Origin: Epiperipatus broadwayi
Taxonomy: Eukaryota > Onychophora > Udeonychophora > Euonychophora > Peripatidae
Assembly (NCBI GenBank): GCA_028023455.1
Contig: JAQFVV010012441.1
Coordinates: 4,527,911 to 4,591,910, forward strand
Length of the DNA stretch: 64,000 bases
Reading direction: 5' to 3'
The notes under the pieces were generated by a model, which saw only the letters and a program-made list of their open reading frames with translations, did not search any database and was not told the origin of the DNA. How positions within the stretch are numbered: position 1 is the stretch's first letter; each line of letters begins with the position of its first letter. This document shows positions 1-13,258 of the stretch, piece by piece. The translations under genes and the position numbers were made by a program.

Positions 1-36
1 GTATTTTTAGATCTAGTGTCTGAACCTACCCTGACA

Positions 37-77
37 CCTCTCTGAAGAGTGCCAAAGCATGAAACCATGGTCAGGGG
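37..77 (+). ncRNA. Hammerhead ribozyme (type I-like), near canonical
   Basis: All parts of a hammerhead self-cleaving RNA can be read in order. Stem I is CCTCT (37-41) pairing with AGGGG (73-77), one G-U pair. The core CTGAAGA lies at 42-48. Stem II is GTGC (49-52) with GCAT (57-60), one G-U pair and a CAAA loop. GAAA is at 61-64. Stem III is the palindrome ACCATGGT (64-71), and the cleavage nucleotide C is at 72 in a GTC triplet. The hammerhead fold is known from Penelope-like elements, retrozymes and some satellites. A G-rich run follows at 80-89 and positions 1-180 are visibly less AT-rich than what comes after, so this may be the end of a retroelement cut by the window edge. Activity is inferred from pairing only. 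Confidence 0.72.
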
Positions 78-179
78 TTTGGGGGGGGGTTCCTAACAGA
101 GATATTTTAAGTGCTGGCTCTGGCTAAGCATTTATCACAAAGCTTGTTGAGGAATTGGCAATCCCCATTGTTCATTTAT

Positions 180-1848
180 TATTATAGTTATAAATATAAG
201 AAAACATGTAATACTTAGTGAATATTTAACTTTTAGACAACCTATCAAAACACCTAGTCAATGATCAGTAAATGGATATCTATATATAACATAAAATTCT
301 CATCACTTGGCAGCTGACTAGCTTGACATTCAAATAAGTTTTCACCATTTGTTATAAAACGATCTGTAGAGGTTTTCTTTTTAAGTGAATTATTATATAA
401 TGATTGGAATTTACACATTTATCTGCAAGTATGATTTTCCATAACTATTATAATCCTCTTAGCCCATTAGAAAGTTAATTTACCTGCAAACTACAAGTAA
501 TGGGTAAATTTTCTTTAGCCAATAATTTTTTGTCAAAAATGATTAAAATTTCATATACCTATATCAAAACTATTCAGAATGAGGTCAAATTCTAAATATA
601 GAAAATTCATTATTTTTATTTGTATTCTACAACAGAGATTCACAGTATAATAACAATAACTGGATGTGTATGGACATTGAAGAAGTAATATTTTTTTTAG
701 GACAATATTTTTACTCAGATCACTAAACTGACTACTTTTTTCTCAGCAAGTGATGTTTATCTTTTAAGTTTACTATTTTATAATTGCAATAAATGAAACA
801 AAATCAAATATACATTTTCATATTAAGCATTGTCTTAACTATAACTTAGAGTTTAAAATGGTTTTAGGTAATTAAATAAAATTGCGTAAGTTCTGTCATG
901 TTTTAAAAACTCTTGTAGAAACTATGGACCATATAATATTTTTTTACTAATTATTTTTTTGTTTTTTAAATTGTTTTCCACTGATGTAGATTTTGAATAT
1001 ATTTGAGAATTATTATCAATATTTGCATTTAAGCATTATTAACATAAGAGTTAACTTTTATAACATAAAAGCTGTTGATACAGTTTGAAAAAGATTATAA
1101 ATTAAACAATATCTAAACAGTTTAAAAATTTATAATAATAAAATAAGAACAAAACAATAAAGAAATTCTAATTTGCTCTGGGTGAAGTGATGTTGTTGCA
1201 GAGTTAGGAAATCTGAAGTTTGAGGTGCATAAATCAGGCAGCAATTTTAATTCCTAAACTTTTTATGATCTTTCAAGAAATAAACTATTTATTGTTTGTT
1301 TATTTAACAGTGTAAGAGAACATTGTAAAAAATTAATCAAAACAATTATTTAAGTCAATAAAATGTAAATAGAAGCTTAGAATCTTATATAATTTTCTGA
1401 AATAATTTATGCAAAAGACTTACTCTGTCTCAGATACCCATCCCGATCTTTTTCAGTTAACCCATCAAGTTGGGTAACAATATTGATAGCAAAACATTCA
1501 CTTTATCAAAAGCTGTGGTTTTTCTTCCAAAAATATTTTAAACATAATATCGCAAAAACTGTGTAAAAAGATAGGATTCCCTTATAATATTTAGAACTCT
1601 TATTGTGACATGTTAGCATATATTGTATCATAGCAATAAATAAGTTTATTTTCTTCCAATATATTTGTGTGTGAGGGATTTTTAATGATGTAATGCCCAT
1701 GACTCAGATCTCATGTGTGACAATTCAGGAATAAAATAGTGGCTAAGCAGATCTAAATAATGAGGATTCATTATAAGCTATATGGATCGGTTTACCTAAT
1801 TATTCTATTTAATGAATAATAATACCATTAAATTACAAGGTAAATTAG
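180..1848. other. AT-rich sequence, no gene seen
   Basis: Only short stop-riddled frames and low-complexity A/T runs are visible; a 64-codon minus-strand frame near 1506-1700 has no recognisable motif. Nothing else supported. Confidence 0.6.
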
Positions 1849-2056
1849 AGCATCTCTCTACTGTACTGCCATCTACTGTAAACCTGAGCAATCAGTGATT
1901 ACCATACATTTTATTGCATTTAAATCCCCATCATCCACCCAAAATTTCTGGCATTTGACTTTATAAATTAGATTTTGAAATTTTAAGTTGGAAATGCCGT
2001 AAAGTAAATGGTAATCCCTGATTACTCAAGCTTATTATAAAGATAAGTGTAGAGCA
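1849..2056. repeat. Palindromic dispersed repeat (family P), copy 1
   Basis: Two arms face each other. The left arm at 1886-1922 begins gagcaatcagtgattacc and the right arm at 1992-2027 is its imperfect reverse complement, with about 70 bases between. The sequence just outside the left arm (1850-1885, containing actgccatctactgt) extends the similarity to another copy on the minus strand at 18541-18604, and more weakly to 35004-35101, 44925-44990 and 45535-45625. It looks like a short non-autonomous mobile repeat, class unknown. Confidence 0.5.
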
Positions 2057-2059
2057 TGG

Positions 2060-2464
2060 TGTTATCCTTGTTTTATTACATTATGTAAGTTGGGCAATTA
2101 AGTGATTTACTGTTAATATTATGGCATTTTAGTAATGAGCCATTTGACCTACTAGAATTTTATTGATGATGATCACTTTATGTCGAGATGTTTGAAGCAT
2201 CCAATTAGCATTGAACAGAGCAGACAAAGACATTAGACTATCTGACTTCTGGTTAATGAAAATCTTAACTATTTTATCTACTTGCTTTTTCTATTTAATT
2301 CAAAAACATAACAAACATCCAATTATTATCTGCTTAAGTTAGTGTAATAGTAGGAAGTCAGACTCTGCAGTGTAAAATATTTGACCAATTTCAATCACTT
2401 AAACTTAATTCTTTACACTTACACTATATATGATATGATATGACATGATATTCTTTTATTATAT
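2060..2464. other. AT-rich sequence, no gene seen
   Basis: Low-complexity A/T-rich DNA with no supported feature. Confidence 0.5.
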
Positions 2465-2539
2465 ACTGCCTTACGAGCAGTTGTCCTGGGTTAGCGGGTT
2501 TGCTTCCCGGCCGATGCTATGACACATGAGAAAAAAAAA
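2465..2539 (+). repeat. tRNA-derived SINE, 5'-truncated copy (family S)
   Basis: A GC-rich island in AT-rich DNA. It contains a tRNA T-arm-like segment (gggtttgcttcccgg, 2496-2510), then the tail ccgatgctatgacac, an A-rich end, and nothing resembling box A. The same tail, reverse-complemented, ends the complete copy at 17477-17584, so this is a 5'-truncated member. No target duplication was found. Confidence 0.6.
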
Positions 2540-5500
2540 GAAGATAAACAGTTAAGTTATTTATTATGACTAACATTCTTAGATAATAGAAAAGGTTCTT
2601 ATAGTTGATAAAAAAGTGAGAACACTAAAATATAAAGAAATTGACTTGGAGTAAGATCTTTGTAATTGTTGAAATAGATTGGCTTGGACTAAACATCTTA
2701 GTACATCTTCAATTTCAGGTTTTTAGCTTAAACAGTAAAATGAAGTCGAAGGGGAATTTTAATGCAAAATGAATTACTTTCAATATTAAATCTCAAGCCT
2801 TATTAATAAAGACAAAAAAGAAATCAATGCTTGACTGATTTCTTATTGCATTACCTTTTGATACATTTACTTAATGTACAATCTTATCATAAATGACTCT
2901 ACAGTAAACACTGCCCTTTTTCTGCCTCCATATATATATACTTTTATGTTTCAAATATAAAATTGTAGACAAAAACATATATATCAATAGCTTTTATGTT
3001 TTTATTAATCACATCTCCTTACTTTGCCTTAGGTCATATAGCTAAGATCTTAATCACAGCAATACCATTTTTTACACCCATAAATCAATATAAATTCTTC
3101 TAAATTAGGCAAGAAACTATTACATTTTATTTAATCTGAAATATAGACTAAATTTTAATAAAGTTTAAATATATTTATAAAATTCTTAATACAAATACAT
3201 AATAACATCCAATTTTTTAATCTTCCACTTTTTCCTGTTTCTGTACCAAATATTAATTCTAACTGGTATATCATCCTTAATGGAAAAAAAAAATTCTGAT
3301 GGCTGCCAAGATGAATTTTCTCTAACAAGGCCTTCTCAATTTGTCCAACCTTCAAAATTCATTTAATAACAAATTACGCTATTATGTAATCACTGATGAA
3401 TAAATACAAAAATTTACTGTACAAATTTTATACATTTAGCAAAAGATATATCCACAAAAAATAATCTTTCATAAATATATAATTTATATTTAACCACCTT
3501 GAATAGACAGCTACCCACAGTCTTAAACTAAAACTCAAAATATTTGAATTTACAATTCCATAAGGAAATTATAGATATATACATAGAGAAATAAAGAAAG
3601 TACATGAAGCATATAGAAAATAGAAAGTGCAGATGACAAACATTGGATAAAATAAATCATCATGTTGTAATGGAGTGATAATGATTAAAATTAGTGACAC
3701 ATGTATTCATTACTGTAGTATTTCTGAGTTTCATTTCATAAAATTATAACTAATCTTATGCAATGCTCACTTTTTGGAATTCTATAAAAACCAATGATTT
3801 CTTATCCAGGAAAGCTAGTCATTCTGTTTATGGTTGGTAAATAGGTATCTAATATTCTTAAATAACAATTAAATTAATATTATAAATTTTCACTTTATTA
3901 CTTGGCATTAGACTGGCATAATAGGTATTGTTTTTAATTCTCATAGTTTTTTTTGTAAAAAGGATATTAGGAGGGGGGTTGGAATGCAATGGGTCATGTA
4001 TAATTCCTAATTTTTGTTCAGTACACACCCATCTGTATATATATACATATATAATATAACACTATTAATTTATCTACTATTATTTTGGAAGCACATAAAA
4101 TATCTCAGCACTTTCTACATTAAATTTAATTAACATCTCACTCCACACCATCATTCAAAAATCTTAAAAAGATAAAAATAGAATATTATCTTATTTCTAA
4201 ATTCTTATTAATGTGGCTTTTATGAATAATGACATTTACAGATTTAACAACACATTTGTGAAAAAGTTTTATATTGATTTCAAATAATTATTGCCTAATA
4301 AAAGTTTTGAGTATTTATTTTTAATATTCTTGAAAGTTTCTCATTCACCATAAGTATATTACATATAATAATATGTGATCAATTAATGTGAACTTATTTT
4401 AGGAAAAAATAAAACTTCTAGCATTATTTCAATTAAAGAATTGATTATTAGCTGCATGCCATTGCAGAATATCAGTTAATGCTTCTAGGATCAGCTTTAA
4501 ATCACTCTTTTAAAATTAACTTTAGCACTATTATTCTAGTTTTAGAATCATTTGGTGATAAAATTTAAAAATGAAAGTAAGTATTAACTTATTAGTTCAA
4601 AAAGAAATCTGAAGATGTCAGTGGTCTACAGAACAAAAAATCCACACAGAAAACATACAAACAAACCAACAAAACCCTAGAAGATTGCTGATTGGTAGAT
4701 TGTTTTATCATGTTAACAGACTTATAAAATTCTCTTTAATTATTGTTAACAATGATTAAAATAATTGTAAATTTTTGCATTTTATTTGTATATTTATGAT
4801 TATTTTTATAAAATATTTTATAACAGTTATTAAAAAAGTAATATATTTATGTTTGCACAAGTTTTTTTTTTTAATTTCTTTTTTTAAAAATATAAGTTAA
4901 GAAATTTGAAATAACAAAAAGAAATCTATTATCATTGTGATCTGATAAATACTGTAGTGTTGAACTTTTTGGAATATTTTAATAATTATAAATATGATTT
5001 TAAATGTTAAAAATAAATTCGTGGCTTTATAATGACTTTTTAATTATTTGATCATTGTAAAAAAAAAAAAAAAAACAATCAACAAAAATTTTAATTTAAT
5101 TTTTTCCTACAATCAGCTAATAAGGTAAAAAAACTGTTCTCATTAAGGATTTCACTTAATTTGTTTATATTTTTCTTTATTTGGAAATTTCAGATATAAT
5201 TTTTTTAGATATTTTTCATTTGAAAATTTATATATATTTCTAATACATCAAGAATAATTTATTGATTTATAATATTGATTGAATGCATTTTTTCTTATTA
5301 AAATCAAATGTTGATCTATATTCATATTACCATTAGGTGATATTGAAAAATATTGAAATGTAGAAAGTTAAGCCTTGATTAAAAATCTTAATTTACATCA
5401 TCATCCAACAACTTAATAAACAATGAAGATTCTACAATATGTATATTGTTTAAAACAATTTCAATTATGATGCAAAAGTATCTTCATGAATTTGATATTG

Positions 5501-5597
5501 ATTGTTTCAAATGTTATTAATAATACTGGCTAACCTAATAAGGTTTTAAGGAGTATTTCATTTTCATTTGCATAAGATTGTTAATATATAGGATATA
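2540..5597. other. AT-rich sequence, no gene seen
   Basis: About 3 kb of A/T-rich DNA with short TA runs (near 2930 and 4040) and homopolymer A tracts (near 5060). A 66-codon minus-strand frame at 3155-3355 has no recognisable domain. No RNA gene or full transposon end was recognised. Confidence 0.55.
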
Positions 5598-5760
5598 TGA
5601 GCACAGACTTTCACACACCTACCTCTCTCCACACTATCTCATAACATTGATACATTTGAACATGTATATGTTGAAAAGATAAATAATCACCAATATACAT
5701 ATTTCATGCTACACCAGCAATCATTAATTGGTCCAGAGGATGTGCAATTAAATTTAGTAT
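5598..5760. repeat. Foldback-family FB, single-arm copy A
   Basis: This matches one arm of the foldback elements at 32889-33262 and 57520-57960: a cagacttt start, an actatctcata segment, the caccaatata segment, and an end at ttggtccaga (about 5732-5741). The minus strand still shows GAAA (5702-5705) followed by an intact 3-bp stem III of the family hammerhead. The catalytic CTGATGA has decayed to TTAATGA. The opposing arm is missing. Confidence 0.55.
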
Positions 5761-5825
5761 GAAAGATGCTAGGTAGGACATTTCATCAATTTCTGAAATA
5801 ATTACAGACTCATACACACACACAC

Positions 5826-5964
<139 letters not shown>

Positions 5965-7004
5965 CTATCCATATATTTCAGGAATATGTGGAGGAATAGT
6001 TATTTTAAGTATATCTAATATATAAATATAAAAAGAGATTTAATATATCTTTTAAAAATATAAATATTATGCAGGAATATTTCTAAGTGTTGAAAATTGC
6101 AGAAGATATCAGTAATATTTATGTTGCTATTAATTTGTGAATCTGATTATTATATTTCTATTTACTTAACTTTCTAGCTAAATAGCTAAATAATCATGTA
6201 TTAAAAAAAATAAAAAGATAAAAAGATGAGGTATATAAGTATTGGACTTTTTAAAACTACCTAAAAAGTCTTAACAATTATAAATGTGAATACATCTTTC
6301 TATGTATGGAAACTAATATACAAAGTGCTATATCACAATATTTTTGATATACAGGTATAGAAATGAAGAAAAAACTGTCAATAATTCATTAAGAAAGAAA
6401 AACCATTAAAACAGTCTTTTGTAAAAAGAAATAAGATGGCAATATTCACTAGGTTTGCCAATTACGATGTAATGATGTAAGCAGTTTTTTATTCTTGTTT
6501 TACTCACCAGCTAAGAATACCTACATACTGTTTATTAAGCAATGTTATATACTTAGTTTATTTAGTTATGAGCTAGCAATGTAAAAAAACCCCACCTATT
6601 GTAAAAAATCACTTGGATAGATGGAAGTATCACTTAGGTTATAATCATGGCATGTGGATTATCTGTCTCTGATTGACAAAGTTCATCTACTATATATATA
6701 TATATATAAATTAAATATTTTCATTAATTGCTACTATAATAAAAAATACACATTAGGAAATTATATCCATGTAAATAGAGAAAACTTTCACTTCGGATAT
6801 TGCCAGAAAAACTATCAACTACTATTAATTGGCAAATTTCCTGAGATTATATGTTTTTTCCATTAATCTATGATAGCTTTTATGTTGGGGTTTATACAAC
6901 ATATATGCAAATGGATTTATTGCTCAAGATAACTTGGAATTGATTCAATTCTAAGATGCCACTTACAAGAGTGTGATTACAAACATGATAGTTAATTTAC
7001 TTTA
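5965..7004. other. AT-rich sequence, no gene seen
   Basis: A/T-rich DNA with a short TA run near 6692. No supported feature. Confidence 0.5.
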
Positions 7005-7430
7005 CAGTAGAGCAGGGGTCCCAACCCTATGCCCACGGGCACCATGGCACCCGCAGACTGTTTTATGTGTGCCCGCCGCTATACAAACACGATTACGAAC
7101 ACGATAAAAAATTATTTATCTGATACAAATAAATTTAATTTTTAAAATTTCTTATAAATTATTGTATTATATTGTAATCAAATTGTAGGGCATACTATAC
7201 CTTTACAGCATAAAAATATAAACATTAATTATATGTTAAAATTTTATTTTTGAAATAAATATTTTTTTGTACATTATGTGTATTATTAACAATATCCAAC
7301 TATAAATTTACATTGAAAAAATAAATGGTGCCCGCCATCTGGTTGAAAAAAATAAATTGTACCCGCCACCTGGCCGGTATTATAGAATGTGCTCTTAAGT
7401 TCAAAAAGGTTGGGGACCCCTGTAGTAGAG
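7005..7430. mobile_element. hAT-type MITE with 8-bp target site duplication
   Basis: The element spans 7013-7422 (410 bp). It begins caggggtcccaaccc and ends ggttggggacccctg, giving inverted termini of about 15 bp that are typical of hAT transposons. It is flanked by cagtagag (7005-7012) and tagtagag (7423-7430), an 8-bp duplication with one mismatch, the size known for hAT. Sub-terminal GC-rich blocks (ccgcc-containing, 7060-7080 and 7330-7378) surround an AT-rich centre. A 66-codon frame inside (7325-7525) runs past the 3' terminus and shows no transposase. It is non-autonomous and depends on a transposase encoded elsewhere. Confidence 0.88.
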
Positions 7431-7838
7431 TATCAAATGTGTTCATTTGCTTTACTGATGAGCTAAAATCTAAATACAAGCTTGGGATTGTTCATTTACT
7501 TTATTTCATGGCCAATTTAGAATAACTATCTAATAACAGACTTGCTAATGTTTGTTAGATACCAATAACTAGAAAGCCTCCCACAAAAATAAATTATAAC
7601 CACTTAATATATTAGTAACATAAAGAACGTAATCTTTTATTATCTTTCCCAGCTTCTCTGTCAGGAATTTTGGAATTTGTCTCTTAATGGCTTATTTGAA
7701 AGTTGTTTTAACTTTATTTTTAAAAGTTACATGTAAACAGAATTAACATCTATATTTATGTAGTATATTTTTTAATATAAAAATATTAATTTTGTAATGA
7801 ATTATGATTAGTGAATATCTTCATTTTTAATTTATCTT
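7431..7838. other. AT-rich sequence, no gene seen
   Basis: No supported feature. Confidence 0.5.
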
Positions 7839-8265
7839 TGGTGTCTATCTATACACCAATCAATATAAATAGTCTGATGAATATATAGGTAAATGAAAAG
7901 ATAGATGAATGAATTGATATGCACATGTGTAGGAGGATCATTAAAGCCTTAGATATATAGATAAAAATGGTATATAAATAGATAGGTACAAAATTATATA
8001 AATGGATAGATGGGTGAATTAAAAAACAGATAAGTTATTAGTAGTTTGGTGAAATATATACAAATAACATTAATGATAGTTATATTTGTTAGATATGTGG
8101 ATCATTACATTGGTAGAAAATTAGGCATGTCGACAGATAAATAGATAGGTAAATAAATAAAGGGAGGCAGGCAGATGGAGAGATAAGTAAACAGACACAG
8201 ACATATAGATAAGTTGGTATGCAGATAGCTATATAAGTAGGAAAAATATATAGATAAATGGTTAG
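7839..8265. repeat. Decayed GATA/GGTA-type microsatellite field
   Basis: Many imperfect units of atag, agat, gataggta and gcaggcag are scattered across about 400 bp, interrupted by unrelated sequence. This looks like an old, mutated tetranucleotide array, unlike the perfect array at 5827. Confidence 0.55.
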
Positions 8266-8890
8266 GATTATAAAATATAAGTTTTGAAAATAACGTAAGT
8301 AGTTTTTGCTAATTATGAATTGTAAAATTTAATTACTTTTACACTTGCCATCATAATAATACAACTTTTGAGAGCTCTTTTGTGAGTTATCATATCTGTG
8401 TGAATGCATTTGTGTGTATGTTAGTTTTTTTGCTTATTCTCAAAAGTGAATACATTTTTAAATAATGTAGTAGTAGTTAAACGATAAAGTACAAATGTAT
8501 TCCTTAAAAAATAAAGACTGCACACTGAATTAAAGAATCAGCATTATTAAAGAATGTTTTAATAAATTATTACCAAAAATTTAAAATTTGATAAATTTAA
8601 TGGTTGGTTGATTAGTAATAGAGCAAATTGACCCTGTGTAAAAAAAGGCACTTTAGAAGACAGGAGCGGAATCTTCAATACGAACTGCAAATAAAAGTGA
8701 ATTTATCAATAATGAAGTTAGTTTGAAATCTAGTAAAAAACTATTTTGTAATTGACCTATTTAATTTATACGATTGTAATTTTTAAAATAAAAAAGTAGT
8801 CCAATATTAAATGAATTCTTTGCCAGGTTTTTGATATCTTTTTTTCTCTTTACGCACACACATATATATATATAATAAAATGTAAACAAT
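8266..8890. other. AT-rich sequence, no gene seen
   Basis: Short TA run near 8862; no supported feature. Confidence 0.5.
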
Positions 8891-9032
8891 ATCATGGTAT
8901 AGAAGTAGAACCTGTAGTTCAAATCCAAATTAAATAAAGCTTGAATATTTCCCCAAAAGGCTTACTTTTTTTTTCCAGGCAGGCACCACACATCTAATCC
9001 AATTAACCATCTAATATTGATCAACAAATGGG
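8891..9032 (+). repeat. Possible old tRNA-derived SINE remnant
   Basis: A box B-like tagttcaaatcc (8916-8927) is followed about 80 bases downstream by the short hairpin-forming block ending aacaaatgggt (about 9004-9031). A similar block (acccatctaac...aaatgggt) lies at 17733-17762. Recurrence of the block suggests a shared SINE body, but box A is not clear. Confidence 0.3.
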
Positions 9033-12000
9033 TCGTTATTATTTTTAATTGGAAGATTAAACAAGAATTTGAAACATCTCAAAATCTTACTAATCAGCAA
9101 TTATTAAACCTGATGAAGACTATTATCTTTTCCATTGCTTCTCAAATACCAAGTTCTATATATCTCAATAGTTTCTTAAATATCATTAAATATAACATGA
9201 GAAACTTGTACTACATTTTGTGAGCTTCTTACATGCATTAGTTTTGATATGAGTTCTTTATTTATAATCAATAATAATATTTTTTCCAGTATTGAAGGTA
9301 TATCTAAAATAAATAATTAATCGAATAGTGTGTGCTCAGGAGTGGACTCAAAGTATCATACAAATTTCAAACAACACAAGTGATATAACTGGATTGTGAT
9401 TAATTATTAAGCTCTATAGTGTGCAATTCCTCCACTACACAAAACTATTCTGAAGAAAATAATCAAATAGTTAATTGCTTAGGAATTCATAAATAGTCTG
9501 AGTATTAAAAGTGGCAGAACTGGAGCCATAAACCATGAACCTTAAGTATTGGAATCTGCTACTATAGAATTGTATGAGCCCAGCAAAGAGAACAACATAT
9601 TGGTTGGCTTTCATAAAATGTTCAATCAATGACAGTGGCAGAAGTGGGCTATATTTTATGGACCTTGAACTCATAACTCAATATAAAGTCTACTACTCTA
9701 CTACAGCATTAAATTCCTCAGGGGAAAAAACTCTAATTCACTTTCAGACAATAGATTTGCACCTATCAATTGATTTCTAATCATCTAGTTTTACAAGTGG
9801 ACATGCCTCCAACATGAGCTATACTTTAAAAATGAAAATTATGGTTAGATGTCTTCTACCTTTGTGTCATTTATGCATTTTCAACTTACCAAAATGAATA
9901 TATGATTTGTAATAATCTTGCAATAAAAACAATTTAAGAACTATCTTGTGTTATAGAAGTTTTAATTACACAATAGTTTTGTGATATTCCAATTTCATCA
10001 TCTACAAGTAAAAGCAAAATTATTAAATAAAAAAAATGTAAATTTAAAAGCAAAATTTTATGTGCACATCCACTTATAATTATGAGTGCCATCAGAAGTC
10101 ATTTCTCAGCCATGTTTTTTATCTCACAAGCTCTCTAATCATATCATACAATTCAGCAATATTGCTTTCGTTTATTTGACTGGGTACTACATTTCCCATA
10201 AACAACTGCATCACTGTCTTAATATGTACATTTAACCTTGAATTATAATATAGGTTTATGTATTATGTTAGACATGTATTATATAGTGCTTACATTCATT
10301 TATGGTGTCCGGTATAAAAAAATTGGTATCAAATGACCAGTCATATAAGAGGAAATGATTACTGTATTTGTGTTTTTATTAAATGACACTTTAATATAAC
10401 TAACATAGTAAAATAAAATTTAGATTACATTAAATAGCAGTAATATTAATATGAAACTATATAGAAATTTAGTAAAAATGGTAATAATAATGGGGATTTG
10501 GGAAAACAAGTTACTATTTAAGTTAACGTTGTAATTCAAATCTAACTTGAAAACTTTGTGTGTGAATAAAATATACTTGTAAAATAATATAGGTGCTACT
10601 GCACCTGAACACAATGCTACTTTATACTTAAAACAAAATAAAATTATACTATTCTGCAAGCACTTTCAAGAGACATGCTCTCATCTTCATAGCTCTAAGT
10701 GAATTAATTATATGCAATTACGCAAAGTTCAAGGTTAATTGCTCCATTTTCTTGAGATTGTGAAACATGTGTCTGTGCAGTTGATGGTGTTCAATCCATC
10801 ACTATGAAGCAGGCCTCCTTCACTTTTCTTTTTAAATTGTGCTTTTCTTTGCAGACCAGGCTGACATCTTGAGGTTCACACTGGTGTCCTGTTATTTTTT
10901 GATGAATTGCAAAATTGAATAACATGATGGATCTGACTGAACTTTAATATAAGCATATTTATTTAAGTTAAAAAGAGTAAGAAAAAATAGTCCCCATTTA
11001 AGTTACCCAGAAAAATGTTACATGGGATGAGCAAGTGGAATACATTCAAGAAAATGAAAAGAATGAAATTGTGCTTAGTAATACAATTTTTAGTACACAA
11101 AACACACTATGAAAATTTAAATCTCAAATGTTTCTCAATGATAATAGTGTTTTAATTGCAATTATCCCAGTGAAACTAGAAAATAAGATTTAAAAAAATC
11201 ATGTTAAAAACAAACAAGTAAAAAATTCAACATTTACTTCTAATCTCAGTACAAAATTTTTAGATTTTAATTGTATTAGAACAAATGAAGAAACTAATAA
11301 GCCTAACCATCCTCCTTCTGTAAATTAAATTATTATTGCTGAAAGTTATATGCAAATAGTCTTTCAACTACCACGTCAATTATTAGTCTGATGCTAACTA
11401 TGATCCATCAAATAAACAACCCATAATATCTTGTTCATGACTACCCGATTATTTAAAAGAGCTCCACAAATATAACATGTTCGAAAACATTAAATCAACA
11501 GCTACTTTCTCAGCAATATCATTTATAGCATTAGAATATTTTTCAAAACAATAGCTCAAAGAGGCAGAGAAGACAAGTATATAAATGTAAAAAAAGTTAT
11601 ATCATCTAACTAATGATCCAAATCCAATTGCACATGGGTGCATCATAAATGCTCCTCCTGATTTCACAGAAGAAGTGCTATAAAAATATAGCTGAAATTG
11701 CTCAAATCATAAGTGTATCAAAATAACTTACTCCAAACATAAAATTAGAAATTCCAATGAACACTTAGATCACATTAAAAATGAAGTTAGGATAAGATGA
11801 ATTTCCACAGTATATTTTTATGTGATCAATCTCTGTTACAATTAGTTTGGAGGGTTGGCAATTCCTTAGCTTCAAATGTTTCAGAATTGGACATATTGCT
11901 TCTGAATGCAATGTTGGAAATCATAATAACTATGATAAAATTGACAGACTTGATCACTTGTGCAATAATAATCACATGTACAATGGATGGATAAAATAAT

Positions 12001-13114
12001 AAAGTTTAGCACTAAAAAAATAAAATAATAAAGTTTAATGATGTAGAGTGGATAAGAGTGGCTATAGATCAAAAAACTGAAATAATTTTTGAGAGATCTT
12101 CATTCTGCAATGGATGGATAATGGTTGAAATTGATGATATTTAAAAATTATTAATTTATTTCTTACAAATATTAAAGTGAGCATTCACATCAAATTTTAT
12201 TAATAAAATGATTATCTGATTATGCTTTGGTTAATGAAGTGCCATATTGGAGTAAGGTTAATTCATATAAACTTATCATAATGATAAATACTCATGCATT
12301 AACAATCGGTTGCTACTACAGTATTTGCATAAGGCAATTGGTATGTGCATTACTAGCAGTGCTCAACGTAGCAGAAGATAGAAGATATTTCTAGAATGCA
12401 TATACATTGCAATGTGGTTTGTGTAATATGATACCATTAAAAGCTGTATTACATACAATGATCTTTACAGATTTATTTATATATATTTAAGGGGTGCTAC
12501 TCTATATAAATGTACATGACTAATTATGGGTTGATACTTACTGTATCTTGTAACATTATTAATGAATGCCTTATGTGGGCTTTATTAGTTCATTGTATAA
12601 TAATGATACAAAATGTTACCTAATAACTTCTAAATTGTAAACTTCAACAATACAAAGTTCACAGGATTTGGTTTCAAAGAAATAGATTTCACAACCATGC
12701 CACCAATAACAATAAACACACATGATAACAAACATTTTATTTATATTATAAAGAATTAATGTTTTATTTCAAATTGCAAAAGATGGAAATATACAATTAT
12801 TAAATGAGATACTTCATGTAGTTAAGAATACACATGCAGTTAGTTACATTCAGGATAGGTAAAAGTTAATGGGCAGAATAGATGAAAGTTAATGGACATA
12901 CATATTACTATAATTTGCTTAGATAAAAATTATAATCAGTTTTATTTTTTATAAACATTGCCATTAATACAATTTGATAATTACATAAAATGTTACATTT
13001 TAGATAAGTGACAGTGAATAAATATTCCCACAAATGTTATGATATCAAGTAGTCACACTTTATGTATTCACAAATTTTAATATTTGTGACTATAGATAAA
13101 TACATAAATGATTA
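9033..13114. other. AT-rich sequence, no gene seen
   Basis: Four kilobases with no recognisable protein motif; frames of 63-79 codons (9017, 9471, 9574, 10420, 11797, 11881) have no domain. A small duplication of aataataaagttta occurs near 11995 and 12025. Around 9500-9720, cagtggcagaa-type blocks occur twice (about 9511 and 9631), possibly an old repeat. Confidence 0.5.
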
Positions 13115-13258
13115 ATAGAAATTAAATAATTAATCTTTCTTATTGCATTGCTAAATGTATATCATATAATACTAAATCATCCAAGCACTTTACTACTGAT
13201 ACACAGTAGTAAAGTACATGAATGATTTGATATTATGTGATAGAAATTAAATAATTAA
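13115..13258. mobile_element. 106-bp hairpin element between 19-bp direct repeats
   Basis: The 19-mer atagaaattaaataattaa occurs at 13115-13133 and again, perfectly, at 13240-13258. The 106 bases between (13134-13239) are almost entirely one imperfect hairpin. Its most central arms read ctttactactg and cagtagtaaag (13188-13214), extending outward through atcatataat/tattatgtgat. A small foldback insertion with a 19-bp target duplication fits best. It carries no coding capacity and no hammerhead core. It could be a tiny relative of the PLE-type foldbacks elsewhere in the window. Confidence 0.6.

Noticed and set aside
4600-4645. ctgaagatg near 4610
   Set aside because: No GAAA box downstream with a stem II; chance match.
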